From assembly GCA_016937995.1 (NCBI GenBank), contig JAFGVM010000051.1, positions 1 through 44,315 of the forward strand: DNA of 44,315 nucleotides, read 5' to 3'. The notes under the pieces were generated by a model. It was not told the DNA's origin. It ran no database searches and saw only the letters and a list, made by a program, of their open reading frames with translations. This document shows, in pieces, positions 17,358 through 25,242 of the stretch (the first letter of the stretch is position 1; the number at the start of each line of letters is the position of its first letter). The stretch is from Candidatus Delongbacteria bacterium. Its GTDB lineage: Bacteria > UBA4055. Position numbers and translations under genes: made by a program.

Positions 17358-19271
17358 TTATCCTTCTATCTCTAATTTTTTAATTTCTAATTTATTTCCC
17401 AGATCATTTTCAATAAATTCATCCATTCTTATCTGATGTTCATATAAGTAAACAATATACAGTTTATTTTCTACAAATACATACTCCCCTTCTCCGAATG
17501 GTCCGTATATTTTATCGTTTATGTTGAAGAACACACTTCCTTCCTTTAAATACTTAAAAACAACTATTTTACCATCAGGACTAAAAGAAGGTGCTACTGC
17601 AAAATCGAATGGACCGTAAGTTTTATCAGTTACCTGAACAAAATATTTTTCATTTTCATAATGGATCAAACCATACTTTTGATTATCCTGACTGAACATC
17701 GGGTAAAATACAGTATTGAATTTGCTCATTGAATAAAATTTTTTATCCCCGATCTGAAGATGCTCCAATCCCTTTTGCTCTTCTGTGAATTTAAATGAAA
17801 AATAATTATCATTTTTTAAGAATTTAGGATTTGTGATCGAATAATAAGGACCGAATGTTTTGCCGTCAAAGTAAACATTAGTTTCTCCATTGAACATGTA
17901 TATTAAAGCTTTTTGGTCAATTGAATTACTTTGATAACTTAAAATTTCCCAATATTCATCAATGATCTCACCATCTATAGAAGTGAATACTTCATCCTTT
18001 TTGAATATATTTGCCAGACTTTTCATGGCTTTAACAAAATTATACGAAAATCCTGTTCCGTTATCACTCACATGCAAATTGAAAGCATTATCGTATAGAC
18101 CAAATACTTTTGATGATATTCTAACGTAAAACTTCTTATTTTTGAAATAGATGAAACCAAAATAACCATGATCATTACTGATAGATATTTCTGTAATATT
18201 CTCATAAGGTCCGTAGATCGTACCATTTATATTTGCATATTCATAACTGTCCTTTTCAAAAATAAAGCAAAAGTTTTCTCCATTTGTACTGATCTTCGCA
18301 ATTTTTATCTCATCGAAGGGACCATATTTTTTATTATTTCTTATAACATAAATTTGATCATTCTTACGGTATGTAAAAAATAGTGTGTTCTCAGAAATAT
18401 CATGTACCAGAAAATCAACTTCATTATAAATTCCGACATCTTTTAAAATTACGAGATATTTTTCTGAACCGTCTTTCATATAGTCAATATACAGGAAATT
18501 TTTTGTCGGTGAAAAATGAGGTGAACCGGATGATTCGAAAGGTCCGAACAATTTTTCATTGAATTGAACATAACTGCCTACTTCAGTTGAGAATTTAAAA
18601 AAAGACATTTTAAATTGTGTGTTATATTCCAAACCTTCTGCCTTAGTATAAGGACCATAAACTTTTTTATTTATGTTCATATAAATATCGGTATCTTTTT
18701 TAAAACAGAATCCAAAAAAATCATGCTCATAATTTACAATTATGTTTTCTAATTTATCAAATTCACCATATACTGAAGAATTATATCTGAAATAATTTTT
18801 TGATCCGTCAGTATAACGAAATGAAAAATTATTGCCATCATCAGAAATCGAAATATTGGCTACTTTATCAAAACCACCGAACTTCTGTTTATTGATTTTG
18901 ATAAAGGTTTTAAAATAATCACGATATGCAAGATAGTAAGTTGAATTGCTGTTCAATTTAAATGAATGAACATTCCCAAATGCCCCATACTCTCTTCCAT
19001 TGATGTTCAAATACTCTTTGTTATCGTCTTTTATTATACCGATTATCTTTTTAAAGGACGCATATTTAAATGAGTATAATCTTCCGTTAGGTGTGAAGGA
19101 CACATTTTTGATCTCTGTGTAACCACCGAACATATCATTTTTTACCTGGGCAAAATATTGTCCGTTCTTTTTATAGACAAATACAAAATTATTTCCTTTA
19201 GGAGAAATATAGAAAATGGCTTCCTCAAAATTTTCTTCAGATGCATATTCACATATTCTGTTTATTACCAT
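17358..19271 (-). CDS. Cytoplasmic repeat protein, probable beta-propeller, unknown function
   Basis: 637 residues with no signal peptide or membrane helix and no family that I recognise by name. The whole protein consists of about 15 units of roughly 42 residues. Each has a strand rich in F/Y with S-x-D/N-G-x-x-F-x-F, a second strand ending Y-V-x-I-N, and a closing Y-G-P-F/Y-D-x-I motif. Closing motifs seen in order include MFGGYTEI, KFGGFDKV, VYGEFDKL, VYGPYTKA, LFGPFESS, KYGPFDEI, IYGPYENI, TFGPYYSI, TYGPFDFA and IYGPFGEG. Units near the middle and at EIIDEYWEI and KFYSMSKF are degenerate. The pattern is like PD40/WD40-type propeller blades; fifteen units would suit two stacked propellers. 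It lies between a histidine-less REC-kinase and a single-domain receiver, so a scaffold or sensor for the relay is the best guess. Confidence 0.85.
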   Translation of the reverse strand: MVINRICEYASEENFEEAIFYISPKGNNFVFVYKKNGQYFAQVKNDMFGGYTEIKNVSFTPNGRLYSFKYASFKKIIGIIKDDNKEYLNINGREYGAFGNVHSFKLNSNSTYYLAYRDYFKTFIKINKQKFGGFDKVANISISDDGNNFSFRYTDGSKNYFRYNSSVYGEFDKLENIIVNYEHDFFGFCFKKDTDIYMNINKKVYGPYTKAEGLEYNTQFKMSFFKFSTEVGSYVQFNEKLFGPFESSGSPHFSPTKNFLYIDYMKDGSEKYLVILKDVGIYNEVDFLVHDISENTLFFTYRKNDQIYVIRNNKKYGPFDEIKIAKISTNGENFCFIFEKDSYEYANINGTIYGPYENITEISISNDHGYFGFIYFKNKKFYVRISSKVFGLYDNAFNLHVSDNGTGFSYNFVKAMKSLANIFKKDEVFTSIDGEIIDEYWEILSYQSNSIDQKALIYMFNGETNVYFDGKTFGPYYSITNPKFLKNDNYFSFKFTEEQKGLEHLQIGDKKFYSMSKFNTVFYPMFSQDNQKYGLIHYENEKYFVQVTDKTYGPFDFAVAPSFSPDGKIVVFKYLKEGSVFFNINDKIYGPFGEGEYVFVENKLYIVYLYEHQIRMDEFIENDLGNKLEIKKLEIEG

Positions 19272-19311
19272 AATTTCATACTACCCATTTTTATGCTGTA
19301 GACCCTTAATA

Positions 19312-20469
19312 TTAGACAGGTATTTTTATTGTGAAAATGCTGCCCTTTCCAAATTGACTTTCTACCGAGATCTCTCCGTTATGAGCTTCAACTATTTTCT
19401 TAATTATCGGTAAACTGACACCTGATTTTTTTTCATTATCTGAATTGTATTCAAATAAAGAGAGCATTTCTGCTTCAGTCATTCCAATTCCATTATCTTT
19501 TATCTTAAATATTATCTTTGAATCCCGGTAATTTAAATGGAATTCAACATCAGAATTTTCTGATGAATATTTTATCGCATTTTCCAATAAACTGAAAATT
19601 ACGATCCTGAATTTAGTTTTATCTATATCTATCTCAATAGGAAGGATATTATCATTAAAGAACAATAAATTCACTCCTTTTTGCACATACCAGTCCTTTA
19701 CATCATTAAAGCAGTCATTCACATATCCCAGTAAATTGACCTTGGAATACTTCAACTTTAATTCACCGGAAGTAATATCTGTAACATTCATCAGTTTAGT
19801 GAATATTCCAAGCATACTTTCTGATATTTCTATTATTTTTTCCACAATTTCAATTTTGTCAGTATCTCTTTCCTGATCCATTCTATTTATTAAAACATTG
19901 GAATTGTTTAATATCATTTGAGCTGAATTTTTGAAATCGTCCATTGCGATCTCAATAAATTGACTTTTTGTATTGTTCAATTCCTCCAGTTCCGATTTTT
20001 GTTCTTTCACTGTTAGGTATAACTTTTTTAACTCTTCATTATTTTCCTCAATCTTGTCTGACTTTTCTTTGATCACTGTATGAAGATTTTTCAGTTTAAG
20101 AACATTTTCTATTCTTAGAACGAACTCGTCAGGAATTACTGGCTTATTAACAAATTCGATTATACCTGATCTTAATGCATCTTTCCTCATTTCTTCATCT
20201 ACATATCCTGTGAGCATAATAGTAGGAATATCTTTAGTGTCTTCCCTTTCTCTCAATTTTTGCAACAATTCAATACCGCTCATACCGGGCATTTTACCGT
20301 CACTTACGATCAGATCAAATTTGTGATCATTTACTAACTCTAAAGCCTCAGCCCCGCTATTTGCAAAGAGCAACTCCCAGTCATTTCTATGCGTATGGAA
20401 TATCCTTTTTATTCCATTTAGAACAGGCTGTTCATCATCAACGAAAAGAATTTTTACACTATTTTCCAT
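19312..20469 (-). CDS. REC plus kinase-like module lacking the phospho-accepting histidine
   Basis: 385 residues. REC at 6-125 looks intact: D11/D12, D57 (IVSDGKMPGMSG), switch MLTGY and K-P in EFVNKPVIP. A coiled coil (about 130-170) leads to a dimerisation helix reading FIEIAMDDFKNSAQMI. The usual S-H-D is replaced by M-D-D, so D177 sits where the phosphorylated histidine should be. The ATPase domain keeps LLENAIKYSSE and DNGIGM, but the last glycine-rich loop is weak (KSGVSLPIIKKIV instead of G-T-G-x-G-L). It is therefore unlikely to autophosphorylate in the normal way and may be a pseudokinase that senses phosphorylation at D57 or binds partners. GAGG precedes the ATG. It lies directly upstream of the propeller-like gene. 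Confidence 0.9.
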   Translation of the reverse strand: MENSVKILFVDDEQPVLNGIKRIFHTHRNDWELLFANSGAEALELVNDHKFDLIVSDGKMPGMSGIELLQKLREREDTKDIPTIMLTGYVDEEMRKDALRSGIIEFVNKPVIPDEFVLRIENVLKLKNLHTVIKEKSDKIEENNEELKKLYLTVKEQKSELEELNNTKSQFIEIAMDDFKNSAQMILNNSNVLINRMDQERDTDKIEIVEKIIEISESMLGIFTKLMNVTDITSGELKLKYSKVNLLGYVNDCFNDVKDWYVQKGVNLLFFNDNILPIEIDIDKTKFRIVIFSLLENAIKYSSENSDVEFHLNYRDSKIIFKIKDNGIGMTEAEMLSLFEYNSDNEKKSGVSLPIIKKIVEAHNGEISVESQFGKGSIFTIKIPV

Positions 20470-20490
20470 TACAACACCTCAATTTTATAT

Positions 20491-22065
20491 TTACTGATCT
20501 TCAATCGGAACCTTAATAATAAATGTAGTTCCACTCCCTTTTTTTACATCAATATCAATTTTACCGTTATGCTTATTTACAATTATATCATAGCTGATAG
20601 CCAATCCCTGGCCTGTACCTTTACCAACTTCTTTTGTTGTAAAGAATGGTTGGAATATTTTTTCCCTAAGTTCATCAGGTATACCTGTACCTGTATCGGA
20701 TATCTGTATATAAACAAATTTACCATCATGCCTTGTTGAAATTTTTATTATACCTTTTTCACCTTTTTCAGCTATAGCATCTGAGGCATTTGTTATCATA
20801 TTCAAAAAGACTTGGTTTATATCACCAATATGACATTTTACTTCCGGTAATTTTTCACAGAGGTCAGTCTCTATATCCGCGGTGAATTTCCAGACATTTT
20901 TTGTGATGGTTATCGTTGAATTTATCGCTTTATTCAGGTCAGCATATTGTTTATCAGCTTTCCCGGGGTGAGAAAAATTCTTCATCGCAGCTACAATTTC
21001 CCTGACTATTTTCAAACCGTTCAAACTTTCTTCTATGGATTGAGGTATTTCTTGTTTTAAAAAATTGAGATCTAATTCCTTAAAATACACCATTAGTTCG
21101 TTTATCTTATATGAATCACAAGACCCTGTTTCACTGAACTCAACCATTTTATCAAGTATAGGTATAAATTTTAAAAATGAATCTTTGATGAATAAGGTAT
21201 TATCGGATAAATATTGAAGAGGTGTATTTATCTCATGGGCAATACCAGCTGCCAATGTACCTACACCTTCCATTTTCTGGGCATGTCTAAGCTGATTTTC
21301 CATCTGTATCCTTTCGGAAATATCTCTTTTTACAGCAACATAATTCGCTATCTTTCCCTGTTCGTCCAATACCGGTGAAATTGCTGCTTCCTCCTCGTAA
21401 AATGTACCGTCTTTCTTCCTGTTTATAAAATTTCCTTTCCAGGTCTTCCCGCTCTTGATCGTTTCCCATAACTCTTTATACATTTTTTTACTCTGTCTTC
21501 CGCTATTCAGTATCGAAGGAGTTTTCCCGATCAGTTCTTTTTTATTGTATCCGGTAATTTTTTCGAAAGATGGATTAACAAATTCTATAACTCCTGCACT
21601 ATCAGTTATAACTATAGCGTCTGGAGAATAATCCATGGCTATACTTAATTTTTTCCTTTCTTCCTCGGCTTTTTTTCTTTCCAGCTGCATTTTCCATAAT
21701 TTATTTACATTATCAGCTGTGTCAGGCAGTTTCATAAATGCCTGATTTGATTTTAGCACATAATCTGCTGCTCCGGATTTCATAAGATCTACAACTATTT
21801 CCTCTCCTCCAAAGCTTGTCATTATTATTACAGGAATATTATTTCTGATATTTTCATTTTGCAAAAGTGCTTTTCCGTTACCATCAGGAAGATTCAGATC
21901 GGATATTATCAGATCTGTATTTGTGATATGGCTTAAAGCATCCTTAAGATTGTCAACTATGCTTAATTGAAATTTATTACCGAATTTAATGAACGAACTT
22001 TCAATAAGTAGAACGTGATCAGGGTCGTCTTCGACCAATAATATTCTTATGGGTTTTATAGCCAT
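20491..22065 (-). CDS. REC-PAS hybrid histidine kinase
   Basis: 524 residues, soluble. REC at 6-125 has E12/D13/D14 and D56 ([12 protein letters not shown]), with switch IMTSF and K in DYVLKSNQ. One PAS domain (about 140-255) has the SPDAIVITD and [12 protein letters not shown] motifs. The dimerisation helix carries [13 protein letters not shown] with H277, the H-E-I-N-x-P-L type also found in NtrB-like kinases. The ATPase has [27 protein letters not shown] and [12 protein letters not shown]. All active-site motifs are intact. It begins 15 bases after the kinase at 22081-24000 and ends 21 bases before the histidine-less protein, so the three are probably one transcript. AAGG lies upstream of the ATG. 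Confidence 0.93.
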   Translation of the reverse strand: MAIKPIRILLVEDDPDHVLLIESSFIKFGNKFQLSIVDNLKDALSHITNTDLIISDLNLPDGNGKALLQNENIRNNIPVIIMTSFGGEEIVVDLMKSGAADYVLKSNQAFMKLPDTADNVNKLWKMQLERKKAEEERKKLSIAMDYSPDAIVITDSAGVIEFVNPSFEKITGYNKKELIGKTPSILNSGRQSKKMYKELWETIKSGKTWKGNFINRKKDGTFYEEEAAISPVLDEQGKIANYVAVKRDISERIQMENQLRHAQKMEGVGTLAAGIAHEINTPLQYLSDNTLFIKDSFLKFIPILDKMVEFSETGSCDSYKINELMVYFKELDLNFLKQEIPQSIEESLNGLKIVREIVAAMKNFSHPGKADKQYADLNKAINSTITITKNVWKFTADIETDLCEKLPEVKCHIGDINQVFLNMITNASDAIAEKGEKGIIKISTRHDGKFVYIQISDTGTGIPDELREKIFQPFFTTKEVGKGTGQGLAISYDIIVNKHNGKIDIDVKKGSGTTFIIKVPIEDQ

Positions 22066-22080
22066 GCTGAAACCTTCATA

Positions 22081-24000
22081 TTAATTAATTCTGCTTAATA
22101 ACTTTTTGATGTCAAATGGTTTATCCAGAATATCCTCTGTGTAACATGGATTATCCTTGTACTTGGATAGATTGTCAGAACCGTATCCGGACATAAGGAC
22201 AATTTTGATACCGTCTACTCTACCAGTGATATATTCTTTCAGATCAAAACCATTACCGTCTTCAAGTATAACATCTATCAAACCTATATCTATTTTTCCT
22301 TTATAATTGTCCACTGTGTATTGTGCAACTTTACAACTAGGAGAGTAGAGTACTTCATAACCTGCTTTGAGCAGCATTTCTCCTATTGTCAATCTCAGAT
22401 CATCGTTATTTTCCACTAACAGGATCGTTTTATTGGTTATGTTAACGTGTTCTGTATAATCATCTTTAAAATTATTCTCAATATATCCGACATGTTCAGG
22501 GAAATAGATTTTAAAAGCTGATCCCTTGTCTATCTCAGATTCAACTTCTATAACTCCATTATTTTGTTCCAGTATATTAAAAACAGTTGATAATCCCAAA
22601 CCGGTTCCTTTACTTTCAGATTTAGTTGTAAAAAATGGGTCAAATATTTTTTCAATTGTTGACTTATCCATTCCTGTTCCTGAATCAACAATGCTGAGAC
22701 AGATCAGTTGCTGGTTGTTTTTTAAATTTTTAAGATCTCCGTATATTTTGTGTTTTTCTCTTGAAATTTCTAGCTTTAACATTCCTCCATTCGGCATAGC
22801 ATCTCTTGCGTTAACGACCATGTTAATAACTACCTGCTCAAAATGAATTGGATCACATAGTACCAATGCTTTATCGTTCGTAAAAACAAGTTCCAGTTGA
22901 ATTCTTTCATCCAGTACTGCTTTTATCATGTTCTTCATTTTATTTATATTTTCGTTGAGGTCCGTTACTACAGGTTCAAACTTATGCTTACGACTTAATG
23001 TAAGCAGAGATCTTGTCAGTTTAGATGCACTTTGAGTTGTATCTATAATATTTTTTAATCTTTCTTTTGTCTTTTCTGATAGTTGTCCATCCAGTAGTGA
23101 TAACTGGGCGGATACTAAAATGATCTGAAGATAATTGTTATAATCATGGGCAACACTTCCGGACAACTTACCTATAGCATCCATTTTTTGTGCCTGAAAA
23201 AACATTTCCTCAAGTTTTTTATACGTTGATATATCTCTTATCGTACCCACATATTTATAATTTTGTGAATTATCTATCTGTTTCCTTGAAATATTCAGTG
23301 AGCACTTTATGTCTGCATCATCATTATTTATTAGATCAATCTCATAATTGATTAGATCCTCTCCTGAAGCCAATCTGGAAATAATATTATCGTAATCTGA
23401 TCTTTGCTTAAATAGAAAACTGAAAAGAGAACCTTTGAGTTCATATCTGCCGTATCCTAAAATATTCTTCACTGAAGGGGTTATGTCTAACAGTTGTCCA
23501 TTACTGGTGATCTCAAAGTATATATCCTGTATGTTCTCGAACATCATTCTATATTCTTTTTCGCTTGAAACTAAAGCTTCCTTAAGGATTTTTGATTCCA
23601 GCAATTGAGAATATCTGGCATGAATTTTAATTATCTGGTCATAAAGAGTTTTATAATCCTTGAATTTCGGGAAAAAATCCATTGCACCCAGTTTCATGGC
23701 TTCAACAGCTGTTTCAACTAAAGTATCTGCAGTAAGGAATAGGAGGGCAAAATTTTCCATTTTAGTATCAAGTTTTTGCATGATCTCAAAACCGTCCATA
23801 CCCGGCAGTTTATAGTCTAAAAGCACAACATCAACATTATTACCATCGGTATTTAAGTATTCAAAAGCTTCAATACCGTTCGTAATTATTTTTAATTCGA
23901 TATTGTAAACATTTAAAGCTTTTGATATCAGATAAATATCATCTTCACTGTCTTCTGCTAAAAGGATCTTTAGGGTTGGAATGTCTGTTTTATAGTTCAT
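22081..24000 (-). CDS. REC-PAS-kinase-REC hybrid
   Basis: 639 residues with receivers at both ends. REC1 (10-130) has E16/D17 and D62 (LLDYKLPGMDG), with K in DFFPKFKDY. A PAS domain (about 150-265) precedes a dimerisation helix with LSGSVAHDYNNYLQII, H285, of the H-D-x-N-N class. The ATPase has NMVVNARDAMP, DSGTGMDKSTIEKIFDPFFTTK and GTGLGLSTVFNI. REC2 (about 520-639) has a phospho-acceptor aspartate in GLIDVILEDGNG and K-P near the C-terminus, but one residue of its usual acidic pair is Asn (LVENND). It is the first gene of the eight-gene leftward run, with AGGAAA ahead of the ATG. I found no convincing promoter in 24001-24177. The double-receiver layout suits passing phosphate both in and out. 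Confidence 0.93.
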   Translation of the reverse strand: MNYKTDIPTLKILLAEDSEDDIYLISKALNVYNIELKIITNGIEAFEYLNTDGNNVDVVLLDYKLPGMDGFEIMQKLDTKMENFALLFLTADTLVETAVEAMKLGAMDFFPKFKDYKTLYDQIIKIHARYSQLLESKILKEALVSSEKEYRMMFENIQDIYFEITSNGQLLDITPSVKNILGYGRYELKGSLFSFLFKQRSDYDNIISRLASGEDLINYEIDLINNDDADIKCSLNISRKQIDNSQNYKYVGTIRDISTYKKLEEMFFQAQKMDAIGKLSGSVAHDYNNYLQIILVSAQLSLLDGQLSEKTKERLKNIIDTTQSASKLTRSLLTLSRKHKFEPVVTDLNENINKMKNMIKAVLDERIQLELVFTNDKALVLCDPIHFEQVVINMVVNARDAMPNGGMLKLEISREKHKIYGDLKNLKNNQQLICLSIVDSGTGMDKSTIEKIFDPFFTTKSESKGTGLGLSTVFNILEQNNGVIEVESEIDKGSAFKIYFPEHVGYIENNFKDDYTEHVNITNKTILLVENNDDLRLTIGEMLLKAGYEVLYSPSCKVAQYTVDNYKGKIDIGLIDVILEDGNGFDLKEYITGRVDGIKIVLMSGYGSDNLSKYKDNPCYTEDILDKPFDIKKLLSRIN

Positions 24001-24177
24001 TTATTTCCTGTTTCGTTATTCATATTTCAAAAACAATCTTTTAATTTTTCTCAACTAAATTTTCAGCGGTACTGAATATTCCTAAAATATAGCGATCGTA
24101 ATTATGCTTACCCTTGTTTAGAATATAATAAATCGGGGTACTTAGTGCAATATTTATAATTTTGCTTTTACTCAGGC

Positions 24178-24393
24178 TCAATTGAACAATGGGTTGTTAG
24201 ATCTACAGAAACCTTTCTTAAACTTATACTTTTTTAACAAAATAGTCATGGAATGATCTTCATTTTCCATTTTAACTGCGTGGATCTTCTTAACATTTTG
24301 TGGTGTATCCTTTACAAAATATGCAGCAACTAGATTTATGCTTGTTATCTGCAAAATTATGACCAGTACGATCTGAATAATTTGTTTTCCCAT
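24178..24393 (-). CDS. Small secreted or membrane-anchored protein, unknown
   Basis: A 71-residue protein. Residues about 4-24 are strongly hydrophobic (IIQIVLVIILQITSINLVAA), consistent with a signal peptide cleaved near V-A-A or with a single membrane anchor. The rest is short, basic and ends CRSNNPLFN. A clear AAAGGAAG ribosome binding site precedes the ATG, which supports a real gene. It lies 111 bases after the pilin-like gene at 24505-25002 on the same strand, with no obvious terminator between them, so it may belong to the pilus locus. I do not recognise the family. Confidence 0.6.
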   Translation of the reverse strand: MGKQIIQIVLVIILQITSINLVAAYFVKDTPQNVKKIHAVKMENEDHSMTILLKKYKFKKGFCRSNNPLFN

Positions 24394-24504
24394 TTTACTT
24401 CCTTTCTTTTTGGTTCTATTGAATTATTTAACTTTGTAGTAAGACCAGTGTAATCAACCTTACTCCTTTTTCTGCTGTTCATTATTACTTTTTTCCAGTT
24501 CTCT

Positions 24505-25002
24505 CTAATCATTTGAGTATAATGTTAAGTTTATTGTATCCTTATACGAACCTGCCAACTTTTCTTTTGTAGGAAAATTTGATTTTTGACCAAGACTGAT
24601 ATTGAGAACGAAATTTTCAGATCCTAATTTCCCCAAACCATCAGTAGACATTATTCTTACAGGGTTCTCCAAATTTGATTTTTCTTTACCTACGTTTATC
24701 GAATAAGACAGATCATTGTTGCCGTTACTAAGTTTTCCCTTATTTGATGATTCTGCTGTTAATTCCCAACCTGTTAATGTGCTGTTGGAAATATTTATAC
24801 CTTCAATTATTTTTATGTCATCGTAATTCATACGTTCGTTTGATCCAAGATCTATCGATCTGTTATTGTAATTACCTACAGTAATCTCGTTTGCAGGAAT
24901 TATTCTCACTGCTATTTCACCCTTACTTGTAGTTTCGGCATTCATTTGCAACATAACGACCAAGAGTGCTATTGATATGATATGTTTTAATATGCTTTTC
25001 AT
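24505..25002 (-). CDS. Secreted pilin-like protein (second subunit candidate)
   Basis: 165 residues from the ATG at 25002. A GTG at 25011 is in frame, but the AGAGG ribosome binding site overlaps it and suits the ATG. A signal peptide (MKSILKHIISIALLVVMLQMNA) is followed by a beta-rich domain of about 140 residues with no cysteines in the mature part. The C-terminal strand GSYKDTINLTL resembles the G-x-Y-x-D-T-x-x-x-x-x ending of spore-coat-U/archaic pilins, and matches the ending GTYVETLTITLAAD of the major pilin at 28652. Together with the usher and chaperone next door this suggests a minor pilus subunit. It is not a typical two-domain tip adhesin, being too short. A sigma-54 promoter match lies 33 bases upstream of the start. 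Confidence 0.75.
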   Translation of the reverse strand: MKSILKHIISIALLVVMLQMNAETTSKGEIAVRIIPANEITVGNYNNRSIDLGSNERMNYDDIKIIEGINISNSTLTGWELTAESSNKGKLSNGNNDLSYSINVGKEKSNLENPVRIMSTDGLGKLGSENFVLNISLGQKSNFPTKEKLAGSYKDTINLTLYSND

Positions 25003-25034
25003 TTTTTGCACCTCTTCTCTATAACTTCTTATAA

Positions 25035-25050
25035 AGCATATTCTATGCCA
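25035..25050 (-). promoter_or_regulatory. Sigma-54 promoter for the pilin-like gene
   Basis: Reading leftward the sequence is TGGCATAGAATATGCT. It has the invariant GG at -24 and GC at -12 separated by exactly 10 bases, against a consensus of TGGCAC-N5-TTGCA/T. A transcript would start near 25025, just before the AGAGG ribosome binding site of the gene at 24505-25002. A downstream factor-independent terminator of the usher operon separates this promoter from the genes to the right. Confidence 0.8.
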
Positions 25051-25122
25051 ATCTTTTTTTATCGATAAGCATGCCCGTAATTTTTCAATTCAATACTTTT
25101 TTTGTAACAATTCAACTATTTT

Positions 25123-25137
25123 AAGTATCCAATACTT
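25123..25137. promoter_or_regulatory. Palindrome, candidate activator binding site
   Basis: AAGTAT-CCA-ATACTT is a perfect inverted repeat (6-base arms, 3-base spacer) about 73-87 bases upstream of the sigma-54 promoter at 25035-25050, a normal distance for an enhancer-binding protein site. Related words (AAGTAT, then ATCCATACTGGAT) occur at 33090-33110, about 90-110 bases upstream of the sigma-54 promoter at 32985-33000. No clear copy is seen upstream of the pilin promoter, so the assignment is tentative. Confidence 0.3.
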
Positions 25138-25175
25138 GATCAATAAAATCATTAATTCATCATTCAGTTTTTTAG

Positions 25176-25209
25176 AAAAAAAAAGATGAACACGTTATTC
25201 CTGTTCATC
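25176..25209 (-). terminator. Factor-independent terminator of the pilin-chaperone-usher operon
   Basis: On the minus strand, GATGAACA pairs with TGTTCATC around a nine-base loop and is followed at once by nine T residues. It lies 34 bases after the usher stop codon. This is a textbook intrinsic terminator and isolates the usher operon from the sigma-54 promoter at 25035. Confidence 0.85.
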
Positions 25210-25242
25210 CTTTTAATTTACCCTATATGAATTTAAAAGCTG

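Noticed and set aside
17358-19271. Secreted TolB-like propeller
   Set aside because: There is no signal peptide or membrane segment at the start, and its operon partners are cytoplasmic signalling proteins.
25003-25011. GTG start for the second pilin-like gene
   Set aside because: It overlaps the AGAGG ribosome binding site, which is correctly spaced for the ATG at 25002.
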